Origin: QHWT01 sp046726015
GTDB taxonomy: Bacteria; Acidobacteriota; Vicinamibacteria; Vicinamibacterales; 2-12-FULL-66-21
Assembly: GCA_046726015.1 (NCBI GenBank)
Contig: JBKOZS010000011.1
Coordinates: 1-18,481, forward strand
Reading direction: 5' to 3'
DNA: 18,481 bases
The stretch's first letter is position 1, and every line of letters begins with the position of its first letter. The position numbers and the translations under genes are program-made. Positions 6,702 through 14,040 of this stretch are shown here, one piece after another. The notes below the pieces were generated by a model. The model did no database searches and was not told the origin of the DNA. It worked only from the letters and a program-made list of their open reading frames with translations.

Positions 6702-7976
6702 ATGCAACGCCGAACCTGGCTGAAATGGGCTGCGGCCGCCCCCGTGTACGCCGTGATGGCAGCGCGTGGGGTGACCGGTGCAGTGGCTGGCGCGATCGGA
6801 GACAACGCTTCGAGTGACGTCTATCGCCGCCTCGGCGTGCGCCCCTTCATCAACGCGCGTGGGACGTGGACCTACTTGAGCGGCTCGCTGGAGCTGCCCG
6901 AGGTGCGCCGTGCCATGGATGCCGCGGCGCGGCAGTTCGTCGACATCTTTGAACTGCAGCAGGCCGCCGGAAGAAAGTTGGCGGAGCTGTCGGGCGCCGA
7001 ATCGGGCATGGTCACGTCTGGAGCCGCCGGGGCGATGGCCGCTGCCACTGCGGGCTGCATCGCCGGCACCGATCCGGGCAAGGTGTGGCAACTGCCCGAC
7101 ACCACCGGCATGAAGAACGAAGTGATCATGCTGGGCGGGCGCAGCGCATTCGACAGCGCGATCCGGTTGACGGGCGCGAAGCTGGTGGTCATCGGCAGTG
7201 TCGACGATCTCCCGCGTGCTCTCAATGATCGCACCGCGATGGTCTACACCACGTGGCTCGGCGACCGGCTGGCAGCGGCACTCGTTGTGACGAAGAAGGC
7301 CGGCGTTCCACTGTTGCTCGACGATGCCGCGGGTATCCCGCCAATCGAGAACCTGACCTCCTACGCCAGGATGGGCATCGACCTGTTCTGCTTTTCCGGT
7401 GGCAAGGGGTTATGCGGCCCGCAGTGTTCGGGAATCCTGCTCGGAAAGAAGGACCTGATCGAGGCCGCGCTCGCGCAATGCAGTCCCTGGGAAGGGGCGG
7501 TCTGCCGGGCGATGAAAGTGGGCAAGGAAGAGATCGTCGGCGTGCTGGCTGCCGTAGAAACGTGGACGAGATCCGATCTCGCCGCACTCAACAAGCAATG
7601 GTCGCGGCGCGTGGAGCGTATCGCCAAGCTCGTGGAGACTATGCCTGGCGTCACTACGACTATCACTATCCCCGAGGGTGGCAACAGCTACCCGACGTTG
7701 ACCGTGTCGTGGGATCAGGAGGCCTTCGGATTCTCGGTTGCCGACTGCGACCGGGAGCTGCGCGCCGGCGACCCGCGCATCGAGGTGCTGACATCCAGCA
7801 ACCCGAGCTTCGTGCCGGCGGCGTACGAGGGCATGCAGCCGGGGCGTAAGCCGACCGAGCGGCGGCCCGATCGCCTGCAGATCATTTCCATGACGATGAA
7901 GGACGGAGAAGAACTGATCGTGGGGCGGCGGCTGCGTGAAATCCTGAACACCGCGAGCCGGAAGACGAAAGCATGA
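6702..7976 (+). CDS. Tat-exported SelA-like PLP-dependent enzyme
   Basis: The product has 424 residues. It begins MQRRTWLKWAAAAPVYAVMA, a twin-arginine signal, so it is probably exported folded with its cofactor. The rest is a fold-type I PLP enzyme of the SelA-like (DgaE-like) branch: RLGVRPFINARGTWTYLSGS, ELSGAESGMVTSGAAGAMAA, LLLDDAAGIPP and the PLP-lysine motif FCFSGGKGLCGPQ with K235. Members act on amino acids or amino sugars, for example as ammonia-lyases; true selenocysteine synthases are longer and do not carry a Tat signal. The frame stays open far upstream to 5745 but that part is antisense to the amidohydrolase, and the Tat motif sets the start. It overlaps the RidA gene by 4 nt (ATGA). 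Confidence 0.85.
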   Translation: MQRRTWLKWAAAAPVYAVMAARGVTGAVAGAIGDNASSDVYRRLGVRPFINARGTWTYLSGSLELPEVRRAMDAAARQFVDIFELQQAAGRKLAELSGAESGMVTSGAAGAMAAATAGCIAGTDPGKVWQLPDTTGMKNEVIMLGGRSAFDSAIRLTGAKLVVIGSVDDLPRALNDRTAMVYTTWLGDRLAAALVVTKKAGVPLLLDDAAGIPPIENLTSYARMGIDLFCFSGGKGLCGPQCSGILLGKKDLIEAALAQCSPWEGAVCRAMKVGKEEIVGVLAAVETWTRSDLAALNKQWSRRVERIAKLVETMPGVTTTITIPEGGNSYPTLTVSWDQEAFGFSVADCDRELRAGDPRIEVLTSSNPSFVPAAYEGMQPGRKPTERRPDRLQIISMTMKDGEELIVGRRLREILNTASRKTKA

Positions 7977-9184
7977 AGCTGCTGACGCTCCTGTTGGCGT
8001 TCGTCGTCCTCAGTGCGCAGCCAAGGGTGGTTGTTCCGGCGAGCGGGCCCGCACCGGTGGGGCCGTATAGCCCTGGCGTCATCGCTGACGGGTACCTGTA
8101 CGTCTCCGGTCAGGGCGCGGCGACTGGCGATGGCCGGATGCCCGTAACCTTCGAGGCGCAGGCGCAGCAAGCGCTGGACAACGTCAAGGCGGTCGTCGAG
8201 GCCGCCGGCTTGACGCCCGCCCATGTGGTCTACACGCACGCCTACTTGGAGGACATCAGCAACAGCGCGGCACTCGACCGGGTCTACGCGCGCTACTTTC
8301 CAACGGATCCACCTGCGCGTGCGTTGATCGGCGTGGCAGGCCTGCCCGGCACGCCGGTGGAGATCAATGCGGTCGCCGTTCTCGACCTGGCTGGACGAAC
8401 GCCCGTGCGGGTCCGGGGGTGGGATCCGGGCCAGTCCTTTTCGCCGGGAATGCTGACCCACGACCGTCTGTTCATCTCGTCACTGCCGGGCAGTGCAGCG
8501 AGCGGAAACATTCCGGCAGACGCGGCTTCCGAAGTGGTCGCCGCGCTCGACAGCTTCCAGGCAGTGACCGAAGCCGCCGGCCTGAGCCTGGCGCATGTCG
8601 TCTTCGTGAATCCGTACCTGACTTCGTCGATTCCATCGGGCATCATGAACGAGCGCTATGCCCGGCGGTTCGAGTTCGGCAACACGCCGGCGCGCGCCAC
8701 CATCTCCGTGTCCGCGCTTCCGGAGGGACACATCGTGTACACCGGCGTCGCCGTGCGCGATCTCTCGAAGCGGAAAGCCGTCCGGCCGAAGAACATGGCC
8801 CCCAGTCCGACCGCCAGCCCGTGTGTGTTCGCCGGAGACACTTTGTATTGCTCGGCCAAGAGCGGCTTCATTCCCGGCCCGGTCTCGGGAATCTATGCGG
8901 CCACCGTGGAGCACCAGTTGCGGCAGACCATGCGTAATCAGCTGGACAACTTCGAGGAAGCGGGTTTGACGTTCAATGATGTCGTTGCGGCCAACGTATA
9001 TCTGGACAACATCGACGACTTTGTCAAAATGAATACCGTCTACGCTCAGTATTTTCCGGGACCCGTGAAGCCGGCCAGCACGACCGTGCAACAAATCGCT
9101 CCGGGCAATCGCGATCCCGACGCCAACGGCGCCTATCCCACGCTGGAACAGGTGTCGTTCGTGGCCGTACGCTTTTCTCGTTGA
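7973..9184 (+). CDS. Exported protein with three tandem RidA (YjgF/UK114) domains
   Basis: The product has 403 residues with a Sec signal peptide (MKLLTLLLAFVVLSAQP) and three RidA domains. Domain 1 (about 20-140) has GPYSPGVIADGYLYVSGQGA and ends PPARALIGV...VEINAVAV, with R116 in the place of the catalytic Arg105 of E. coli RidA and E130 matching its Glu. Domain 2 (about 145-265) keeps Arg (TPARATISV, R241) but has VYTGVAV without the Glu. Domain 3 (about 272-403) reads KPASTTVQQ, with S369 in place of the Arg. RidA proteins hydrolyse reactive enamine/imine intermediates made by PLP enzymes. The start overlaps the PLP-enzyme stop, so translation is coupled. Probably only domains 1 and perhaps 2 are catalytic. 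Confidence 0.85.
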   Translation: MKLLTLLLAFVVLSAQPRVVVPASGPAPVGPYSPGVIADGYLYVSGQGAATGDGRMPVTFEAQAQQALDNVKAVVEAAGLTPAHVVYTHAYLEDISNSAALDRVYARYFPTDPPARALIGVAGLPGTPVEINAVAVLDLAGRTPVRVRGWDPGQSFSPGMLTHDRLFISSLPGSAASGNIPADAASEVVAALDSFQAVTEAAGLSLAHVVFVNPYLTSSIPSGIMNERYARRFEFGNTPARATISVSALPEGHIVYTGVAVRDLSKRKAVRPKNMAPSPTASPCVFAGDTLYCSAKSGFIPGPVSGIYAATVEHQLRQTMRNQLDNFEEAGLTFNDVVAANVYLDNIDDFVKMNTVYAQYFPGPVKPASTTVQQIAPGNRDPDANGAYPTLEQVSFVAVRFSR

Positions 9185-9207
9185 CAGAGTCCCTGAGGAC
9201 TCTTCGC

Positions 9208-9819
9208 ATGTCACACCCCGACCCGCACGGCCCGGCCGATCGCACTCCGATAACAGTCGGCGAGGTCTGGGAGAACCGTGTCACCAGGGAACGGGCCACG
9301 ATTCTGGAGCGTCCCTGGGACAACCCTGTGGGCCGCGCGACCGCCCAACTGACCGCGCTCGTCGGCGCGCGTGTCGTTGGAGAACACCGCCACCCCGCGC
9401 TTGTCGAGCAATTCACGGTGCTCGAGGGTGGGCTCACAGTGAAGCACGACGGGCAGACCAGCGTTCTTCATCCGGGCGAGACGGCCCTCATCGAGCCCGG
9501 CGTCTGGCACGATTGGTGGAATGCCGGCGACCGCGACGCGCGCGTACGCGTGGAGATCACTCCGGGCGAGCGGTTCGTGCACATGATCGAGACCTTCTTC
9601 GGCCTCGCGCGGCTCGGGCACACAGACGGCAGGGGCATGCCCTCTCCGCTGCAGCTCGCGCTGAGTGCGCGGGAGTTCAGCGACGTGATTGTGTTCCGTT
9701 CGCCGCCGATAGTGTTGCAGCACGCGATCTTTGGCGCCTTAGCGCCCATCGCGCGCTGGCGCGGCTATCGCGCGACGTACCCGCAGCTCTCACGCATCGT
9801 GCTGGCGCCTCGGACGTAG
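9208..9819 (+). CDS. Cupin-domain protein 1
   Basis: The product has 203 residues. The start is ATG 9208, with GAGGA about 9 bases upstream; the TTG at 9181 overlaps the RidA stop and has no such signal. Cupin motif 1 is GEHRHPALVEQFTVLEG (H60, H62, E67) and motif 2 HPGETALIEPGVWHDWWNAG (H101), so the metal ligands are complete. A roughly 70-residue C-terminal helical tail (HMIETFFGLARLGHTDG ... RWRGYRATYPQLSRIVL) follows the barrel. Cupins include metal-dependent oxygenases, isomerases and sensors, and the sequence does not decide which. No signal peptide is seen. It lies 23 nt after the RidA gene and is probably in the same operon. Confidence 0.8.
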   Translation: MSHPDPHGPADRTPITVGEVWENRVTRERATILERPWDNPVGRATAQLTALVGARVVGEHRHPALVEQFTVLEGGLTVKHDGQTSVLHPGETALIEPGVWHDWWNAGDRDARVRVEITPGERFVHMIETFFGLARLGHTDGRGMPSPLQLALSAREFSDVIVFRSPPIVLQHAIFGALAPIARWRGYRATYPQLSRIVLAPRT

Positions 9820-9857
9820 CACCCCGGACGAAGAACATAACCTCGGAGGAGACGCGA

Positions 9858-10307
9858 ATGATGGATTCCACCGCAGGAAGCGACGTCATCCACGTCGGTC
9901 AGATCGAGATCCGGTTCCGGCTGCAAGCAGCGCAAACCGCAGGGAGCCTGACAATGTTCGAGTTCCTTGTCCCCGCGGGTGCCCGCGTGCCGGTGCCGCA
10001 TAGTCATGACGCCTTCGATGAGACGGTCTACGGGCTTGACGGCATCACGACCTGGGTCCTCGACGGCCAGCAACTGCGTGTCGGCCCGGGCGACGTCCTC
10101 TTCATTCCGCGCGGGCACGTGCATCACTTCGCGAATCTCGACTCGCAGGGCGCGCGAGAGCTCAGCGTGATCGCCCCCGGACTGCTCGGCCCCGAGTACT
10201 TCCGAGAGATCGCCGAGGTCGTCAATGCGGCCGGGCCGCCGAACGTCGAACGGATCATGGCGGTCATGCGACGGCACGGCCTGCGTCCAGCAGTTCCGTC
10301 GACGTAG
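9858..10307 (+). CDS. Cupin-domain protein 2
   Basis: The product has 149 residues. GGAGGA (9845-9850) precedes ATGATG, and I chose the first ATG (9858); the second is equally possible. The frame is open back to 9513 but that part overlaps cupin 1. Motif 1 is VPHSHDAFDETVYGLDG (H48, H50, E55) and motif 2 VGPGDVLFIPRGHVHHFAN (H89), a full 3-His/1-Glu set. The C-terminal helix (GPEYFREIAEVVNAAGPPN) is common in small quercetinase-like or signalling cupins. It follows cupin 1 by 38 nt. Two adjacent, unlike cupins suggest sequential steps or a two-protein enzyme, but this is inference. Confidence 0.8.
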   Translation: MMDSTAGSDVIHVGQIEIRFRLQAAQTAGSLTMFEFLVPAGARVPVPHSHDAFDETVYGLDGITTWVLDGQQLRVGPGDVLFIPRGHVHHFANLDSQGARELSVIAPGLLGPEYFREIAEVVNAAGPPNVERIMAVMRRHGLRPAVPST

Positions 10308-10522
10308 ACCCCAATCCCAGGGTGATCCTCGCCTCCGGCAGCCAGGCCAGTCCTTCATCGTCAATTCTGTCGATCCGATCCGAAATCAGTATGTCGCCAG
10401 AATCGCAGCGCCAGGCCTCGCTCTTCGTCCGCACCGAACGCCGACGGTTTTCGTAGACGGCTCAGTGGCACGGCACGTGCGCAACTCGGTGCGAACGTCC
10501 GACAGATGATTGGGGGCTCCCC

Positions 10523-10849
10523 TTGCCTACGACCCCACAGCCGGTTCGCCCGACCCGCACGAGCGTCGAAGACGATCGCTCCCCGTTTCCCTCGCTCGAA
10601 AGCGCGCAGGAGTACATCGCGCTGCTCCGAACGGCTGCCGATGAGGCGCGAAGCGACATTCAGCAGGATATTGAAGTAGCAGGAGACGACCACGCCAAGC
10701 GCCGCCTCGAAGCGCTCCATCTGGTCAACTACAAGCTGAGCCAGCTTCAGAATCACGTGAGCACCACCGGGCGGCTGCTCAACGACCTTCGCTCATTGCG
10801 CCGATTGCTGCTCAACGAACGCCGCCTCATGGCGTCACCCGCGGAATAG
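10523..10849 (+). CDS. Small helical/coiled-coil protein, unknown function
   Basis: The product has 108 residues and starts at TTG 10523, the only usable start in the frame (the previous stop is at 10454). A purine-rich GGGGG lies 6-12 bases upstream. After a Pro/Thr-rich start (TTPQPVRPTRT), residues 22-105 are almost entirely charged helix: SLESAQEYIALLRTAADEAR ... HAKRRLEALHLVNYKLSQLQNH ... LNDLRSLRRLLLNERR. I recall similar short proteins from acidobacterial genomes, without known function. It has no signal peptide or membrane segment. It may share the transcript of the cupins, but 215 bases separate them. Confidence 0.65.
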   Translation: MPTTPQPVRPTRTSVEDDRSPFPSLESAQEYIALLRTAADEARSDIQQDIEVAGDDHAKRRLEALHLVNYKLSQLQNHVSTTGRLLNDLRSLRRLLLNERRLMASPAE

Positions 10850-10944
10850 ATCGGTCCTCCGGCTCCAGTCCTGCCGGCGAAGTAGTCTCCGGTCGCAGGG
10901 CTGATTCGGCGGGGCTTGCGGACTGCCTTACGGCGTGTGGCTGC

Positions 10945-11634
10945 CTATGCCCGGCGCCGTTGCCGTGACACCCGGCGATGCACGAGTATTGCCGCGGGCA
11001 GGACCAGAAGCGTGAGGGACGCGGGTTCAGGCACGGGTTCTGGCGTCTGCTCGAGGTCGCGAATCGTAAACACAATGGACAGGAACTTGGCGCCGTCGCC
11101 GGTACCTTCGACGAAGGCGATCCGCGCGACGTTTTGATCGAGGAAGTCCGCGGGATTTGGAATCTGCAGCGCGTCGGAGCTGAAGGCAGAGTGCGAGTCG
11201 TCGGAAAGCGTGACGAGCTGGATGAACGAGGAATCCGGCGTCCCGCCAAGCGAGCCTATGAGCTGGCCGGTCGAGTTGTTGTCGGCGAAGTAGGCGTCGC
11301 GGTTGAAGAAGTCGTTCTGGACGATAATGTGGCCGCCGGGGGTCGGGTCGAAGAGGGTGTAATTGCCGACTGTGAGCGTGTAGGCAGAAATAGGGCTGTA
11401 ACCACCGTAGGTCGGATCGGCGGGATGGTCGTCGGGGAGATTCGGGTCGTAGGTGTACGTTTCGGTGAAGACCGTTCCCACCGCGACGGAGCCGTCCAAG
11501 ACCAGCGTGTTGGTGTTGTTGCTGATGCTGGTGACCACTCCGGTGACCTGGATGGTGGTGGCGAGTACGAGCGAGGGAGCGGCAAGTAGCACAACGAGAG
11601 TAGCGGCGAGCGTGAGGCACCGACGTGGCTGCAT
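10945..11634 (-). CDS. PEP-CTERM exported protein 1
   Basis: The product has 229 residues. I chose ATG 11634, behind GGAGGAGG at good spacing; the longer open frame to 11694 has no signal and an arginine-rich non-secretory start. The N-terminus (MQPRRCLTLAATLVVLLAAP) is a Sec signal peptide. Residues 201-229 form a PEP-CTERM sorting signal: VPEPASLTLLVLPAAIL, then a basic tail (RRVSRQRRR). Such proteins are cut and sorted by an exosortase and end up in the outer envelope or extracellular matrix; no exosortase is in the window. The mature part is rich in Asp, Thr and Asn with beta-strand character and no recognised domain. A strong promoter lies upstream at 11686-11714. Confidence 0.85.
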   Translation of the reverse strand: MQPRRCLTLAATLVVLLAAPSLVLATTIQVTGVVTSISNNTNTLVLDGSVAVGTVFTETYTYDPNLPDDHPADPTYGGYSPISAYTLTVGNYTLFDPTPGGHIIVQNDFFNRDAYFADNNSTGQLIGSLGGTPDSSFIQLVTLSDDSHSAFSSDALQIPNPADFLDQNVARIAFVEGTGDGAKFLSIVFTIRDLEQTPEPVPEPASLTLLVLPAAILVHRRVSRQRRRA

Positions 11635-11685
11635 GGTCGTCCTCCTCCGTTCCGCCCGGGGATCGCGGATCAACCGAGAGTGCGG

Positions 11686-11714
11686 ATTAGACAATCGATC
11701 CGGATTCGTGTCAA
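11686..11714 (-). promoter_or_regulatory. Sigma-70-like promoter of PEP-CTERM gene 1
   Basis: On the minus strand TTGACA (11714-11709) and TCTAAT (11691-11686) are separated by exactly 17 bases, a near-consensus housekeeping promoter. Transcription would start near 11679, leaving a leader of about 45 bases with GGAGGAGG. The -35 box lies inside the 20-bp tandem repeat at 11696-11735. Confidence 0.6.
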
Positions 11715-11735
11715 CCGATCCGGACTCGTGTCAGC
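11696..11735. repeat. 20-bp tandem repeat in a divergent promoter region
   Basis: Two adjacent 20-base units (11696-11715 and 11716-11735) agree at 18 of 20 positions; the shared core is CGATCCGGA-y-TCGTGTCA. Each holds a near-palindrome GATCCGGAyT. The 20-base period puts both copies on about the same face of the helix, as for paired operators. The unit nearer the PEP-CTERM gene covers its -35 box. Confidence 0.55.
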
Positions 11736-11774
11736 ACGCGCCTGGCGGTATCATTCTCGCCTTCGGAGGTGGCC

Positions 11775-12752
11775 ATGAAGCTCGGTCTCTACAGCATCAC
11801 GTACCTCGGCGTCTGGTATCGGGGGCCGGCACTGACGCTCGAGGAGTTGATCGATCGCGCGCGTCAATTCGGCTACGCGGGCGTGGAGATCGATGGCAAG
11901 CGGCCGCATGGCAATCCCATGGATCTGCCGGCCGCACGCTGTCAGGAGCTGCGCCGGCGCGCCGCCGACTCAGGCGTTCCGATTTACGCCGTTGCCGCCA
12001 ATAACGACTTCAGCAGTCCAATTCCCGAGCATCGCGAGGCGCAGCTGGCTTACGTCAGGGCACTGATTCGGATGACCGCCGACCTTGGAGCACCGGTGTT
12101 GCGGATGTTCACTGCCTGGCCCGGCGTGACGCTTGGGCCAAACGGCGGCCGCTACGATATCGCGCAGCGCGTCTGGCGGATCGCCCAGCATGAAGCCGGC
12201 GAGGAGCAGGCCTGGGATCGCTGCCGCGATGGGCTCGTGGAATGCGCGCGCTGGGCCGCGGAACACGGCGTGACGCTCGCGTTACAAAACCACCCGCCGG
12301 TTATTGCCGATCACCGCGACATGCTGCGCATGATCGCGGAGGTTGGCTCGCCCTCGGTCAAGGCCTGCTTCGACGCGCCGCTCGCTCATATGGCGGGCGT
12401 GACGGACATGCGCGCGGCAGCGGCTGAAGTCGGCCCGATCCAGGTGCTTTCGCATTTCGGCGGCGAATACGACCGCGACGAGAACGGCCGCGTGCACGGA
12501 GTCGTGTGGAACTGGGACGGCAGCCGGACGCCCGAGCATTTCTACGCCGACTTCGTTCGCGGAATGGCCGACATTCACTACGACGGGTACATCGGATTCG
12601 AACTCTGCCACCCGCTGCCGCAAACCGACGGCGTGACGCCCGGTATCGAGTTTGCCGACCTGAATGCGCGGCTGGCGGCCGAATATATGGGCGCCCTGAT
12701 CGACGACGTCGCGACGCAGGCGGCCGCGGTCTCGGATCTCGCCAGTCGCTGA
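11775..12752 (+). CDS. Sugar phosphate isomerase/epimerase-like TIM-barrel protein
   Basis: The product has 325 residues of the xylose-isomerase-like/AP-endonuclease-2 superfamily. I chose ATG 11775, with CGGAGG 6 bases upstream, over the GTG at 11769 that overlaps that signal. Motifs in order: MKLGLYSITYLG, YAGVEIDGKRPHGNP, VLRMFTAWPGVTLG, LALQNHPP, ACFDAPLAHMAG (D200), LSHFGGEYD (H227) and GFELCHPLPQ (E276). These fit the usual metal ligands, except that the first position, Glu in many members (ENH), is Gln here (Q171). Members isomerise or epimerise sugars or cyclitols; the substrate here is unknown. It is cytoplasmic (no signal) and divergent from PEP-CTERM gene 1 across the tandem repeat. 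Confidence 0.8.
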   Translation: MKLGLYSITYLGVWYRGPALTLEELIDRARQFGYAGVEIDGKRPHGNPMDLPAARCQELRRRAADSGVPIYAVAANNDFSSPIPEHREAQLAYVRALIRMTADLGAPVLRMFTAWPGVTLGPNGGRYDIAQRVWRIAQHEAGEEQAWDRCRDGLVECARWAAEHGVTLALQNHPPVIADHRDMLRMIAEVGSPSVKACFDAPLAHMAGVTDMRAAAAEVGPIQVLSHFGGEYDRDENGRVHGVVWNWDGSRTPEHFYADFVRGMADIHYDGYIGFELCHPLPQTDGVTPGIEFADLNARLAAEYMGALIDDVATQAAAVSDLASR

Positions 12753-12791
12753 TAAGCGCCGAGAGGGGCACGGCTTTCCTTAGTCGCGGAT

Positions 12792-12816
12792 GGACACGGA
12801 ATGTTATTCCGTGTCC
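12792..12816. repeat. 11-bp perfect hairpin followed by short tandem GTCCGCGTC units
   Basis: GGACACGGAAT (12792-12802) and ATTCCGTGTCC (12806-12816) pair exactly around a 3-base loop. Downstream, at 12834-12863, come 10-base units: GTCCGCGTCA, GTCCGCGTCC and a diverged GTTCGTGACA. The hairpin lies 40 bases after the isomerase stop and before the convergent PEP-CTERM gene 2, so it may end transcription from both sides, although a T-tract is missing. The sequence style resembles dispersed 'CCGTGTCCATCCGCG' repeats I recall from several GC-rich phyla, so it may be a copy of a dispersed repeat. Confidence 0.5.
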
Positions 12817-12882
12817 GTCGGTGACCGCCCTCCGTCCGCGTCAGTCCGCGTCCGTTCGTGACAAATAAGTGGTTCGCGTCAC

Positions 12883-13707
12883 TCAGCGCGCGGAGCGACG
12901 ACGCCTGAGCGCCCTGTGGCACATTGCCAATCCGAGACCGCTGAGGAGGATTGTTGCCGGCTCGGGAACCGCAGTCGGCTCGGCGAAGATGAAATCGTCC
13001 ATGGCGACGACATCCGTCGCGCCTGCGTCGGTGGCGCCGAGGATCGCGTTGCCAGTTGTGATTCGCACGCGCGCGATGCTTTCTGTCGTGAACAGCACTC
13101 CCGCGAACGACAGGCCGCCCGGGCTGACCGGTGCCGCCAGCGTCCACAGCAGCATGTCATTGATGTCGAAGAACTGAATCGTCGTCGCATCCGCGACGTC
13201 CACGTCGGAGAACACCGCGCCGAACGCACTGACCACTGCCGGCAACGTGCCGTTGCTGCCAGGCACCGAGAAGAAGACGTTGGTCGTGTTGCTGCCGACC
13301 GGCACGAACAACCGCGCCTCGCTGAAGCGTACGAACTCGGTCTCGTAGTCTTGAAGAGGGAACTGGTCTCCGAGGCCACCTGCCTCGTCTGCCGTCGCCT
13401 GCTGGAAGCCCGTACCGTCCGTCGTGAAGATCGATCCGCGGTTCTGAAACACCATGGACGGCGAGGGAGCTGGCACCGAGAGGAGGCTGCCGCCGCCATC
13501 CCAATTGATCTCACGACGCCCCGCGCCCTGCGCACCTGGCGTATTGCCGTTGTTCACGCCGCCGATCGCCGCGCGGAATGAATTGACCTCCGCGAGAATG
13601 TTTCCCGATGCCGTGAATTCAATTGGGGTTGCTGCAGCCAATGCTGGAACGAGAAGCGATAGACCGAGAACAATTGCGGACCATCGCCGGGGGGACTGGT
13701 CAAACAT
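12883..13707 (-). CDS. PEP-CTERM exported protein 2
   Basis: The product has 274 residues. I chose ATG 13707, with GGAGG (13716-13720) 8 bases away; the upstream extension to 13749 would run through the promoter. MFDQSPRRWSAIVLGLSLLV followed by PALAAA is a Sec signal peptide. The mature domain includes NSFRAAIGGVNNGNTPGAQG, EINWDGGG and MVFQNRGSIFTTDGTGF, a beta-rich pattern also seen in other exported PEP-CTERM proteins, without known activity. The sorting signal covers residues 247-274: VPEPATILLSGLGLAM, then a basic end with RRRR. It converges with the isomerase gene. Confidence 0.85.
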   Translation of the reverse strand: MFDQSPRRWSAIVLGLSLLVPALAAATPIEFTASGNILAEVNSFRAAIGGVNNGNTPGAQGAGRREINWDGGGSLLSVPAPSPSMVFQNRGSIFTTDGTGFQQATADEAGGLGDQFPLQDYETEFVRFSEARLFVPVGSNTTNVFFSVPGSNGTLPAVVSAFGAVFSDVDVADATTIQFFDINDMLLWTLAAPVSPGGLSFAGVLFTTESIARVRITTGNAILGATDAGATDVVAMDDFIFAEPTAVPEPATILLSGLGLAMCHRALRRRRSAR

Positions 13708-13733
13708 ATGAACCGCCTCCGTGCTGGGACTCC

Positions 13734-13762
13734 TTTCTACGCTCGCCAATTTCGACAGTCAA
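13734..13762 (-). promoter_or_regulatory. Sigma-70-like promoter of PEP-CTERM gene 2
   Basis: On the minus strand TTGACT (13762-13757) and TAGAAA (13739-13734) are separated by 17 bases. The predicted start of transcription at about 13727 leaves a leader of about 20 bases holding GGAGG 8 bases before the ATG. The box quality and geometry are good. Confidence 0.55.
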
Positions 13763-13924
13763 GCCAAACCTTTGCAACTCAGCTATTTACAGCTCCTCCT
13801 GTATGTGCAGAACCGTGCATTCGTGGCGACGAGCTTCAAGAATCCTGAAATTAGTTTGTTGTTCAGTTGGAATTGGATTGCGTAAGTGAAGGCTGGAGAC
13901 ATACTTTTGCGACAAAGAATTGCA

Positions 13925-13951
13925 TTGCACGTCATCCCGGATTGTTATACT
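13925..13951 (+). promoter_or_regulatory. Candidate extended -10 promoter of the PEP-CTERM 3 / cytochrome operon
   Basis: TATACT (13946-13951) is preceded by TGT, giving the extended -10 pattern TGnTATACT. A TTGCAC box (13925-13930) lies 15 bases upstream, which is short for a -35 but less needed with an extended -10. It would give a leader of about 85 bases before ATG 14041. Confidence 0.4.
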
Positions 13952-14040
13952 CGCGTCTTCGCGTCGACAGCTTCGTCTCTTCAGCTCGTCCGTACAAGTT
14001 GCTCTGAATCAAACTCGATGCGAAGAAAGGGACTTCTGTC

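Larger units (their letters stand above)
13708..14040. other. Divergent intergenic region between PEP-CTERM genes 2 and 3
   Basis: This region is clearly more AT-rich than its surroundings (about 13740-13950) and has no gene I can support. It holds the minus-strand promoter at 13734-13762 and the plus-strand extended -10 element at 13943-13951. About 90 bases of leader precede the ATG at 14041, and no strong structure was seen in them. Confidence 0.5.

Noticed and set aside
6702..7976. True selenocysteine synthase (selA)
   Set aside because: It has a Tat signal, a shorter chain and no selB, selD or tRNA-Sec nearby, so a SelA-like catabolic PLP enzyme is more likely.
10264..10434. Minus-strand open frame of 56 codons (GTG start) reading SEAWRCDSGDILISDRIDRI
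   Set aside because: The composition looks coding-like, but it is short, has no ribosome binding site, overlaps the end of cupin 2 and matches no family I know.
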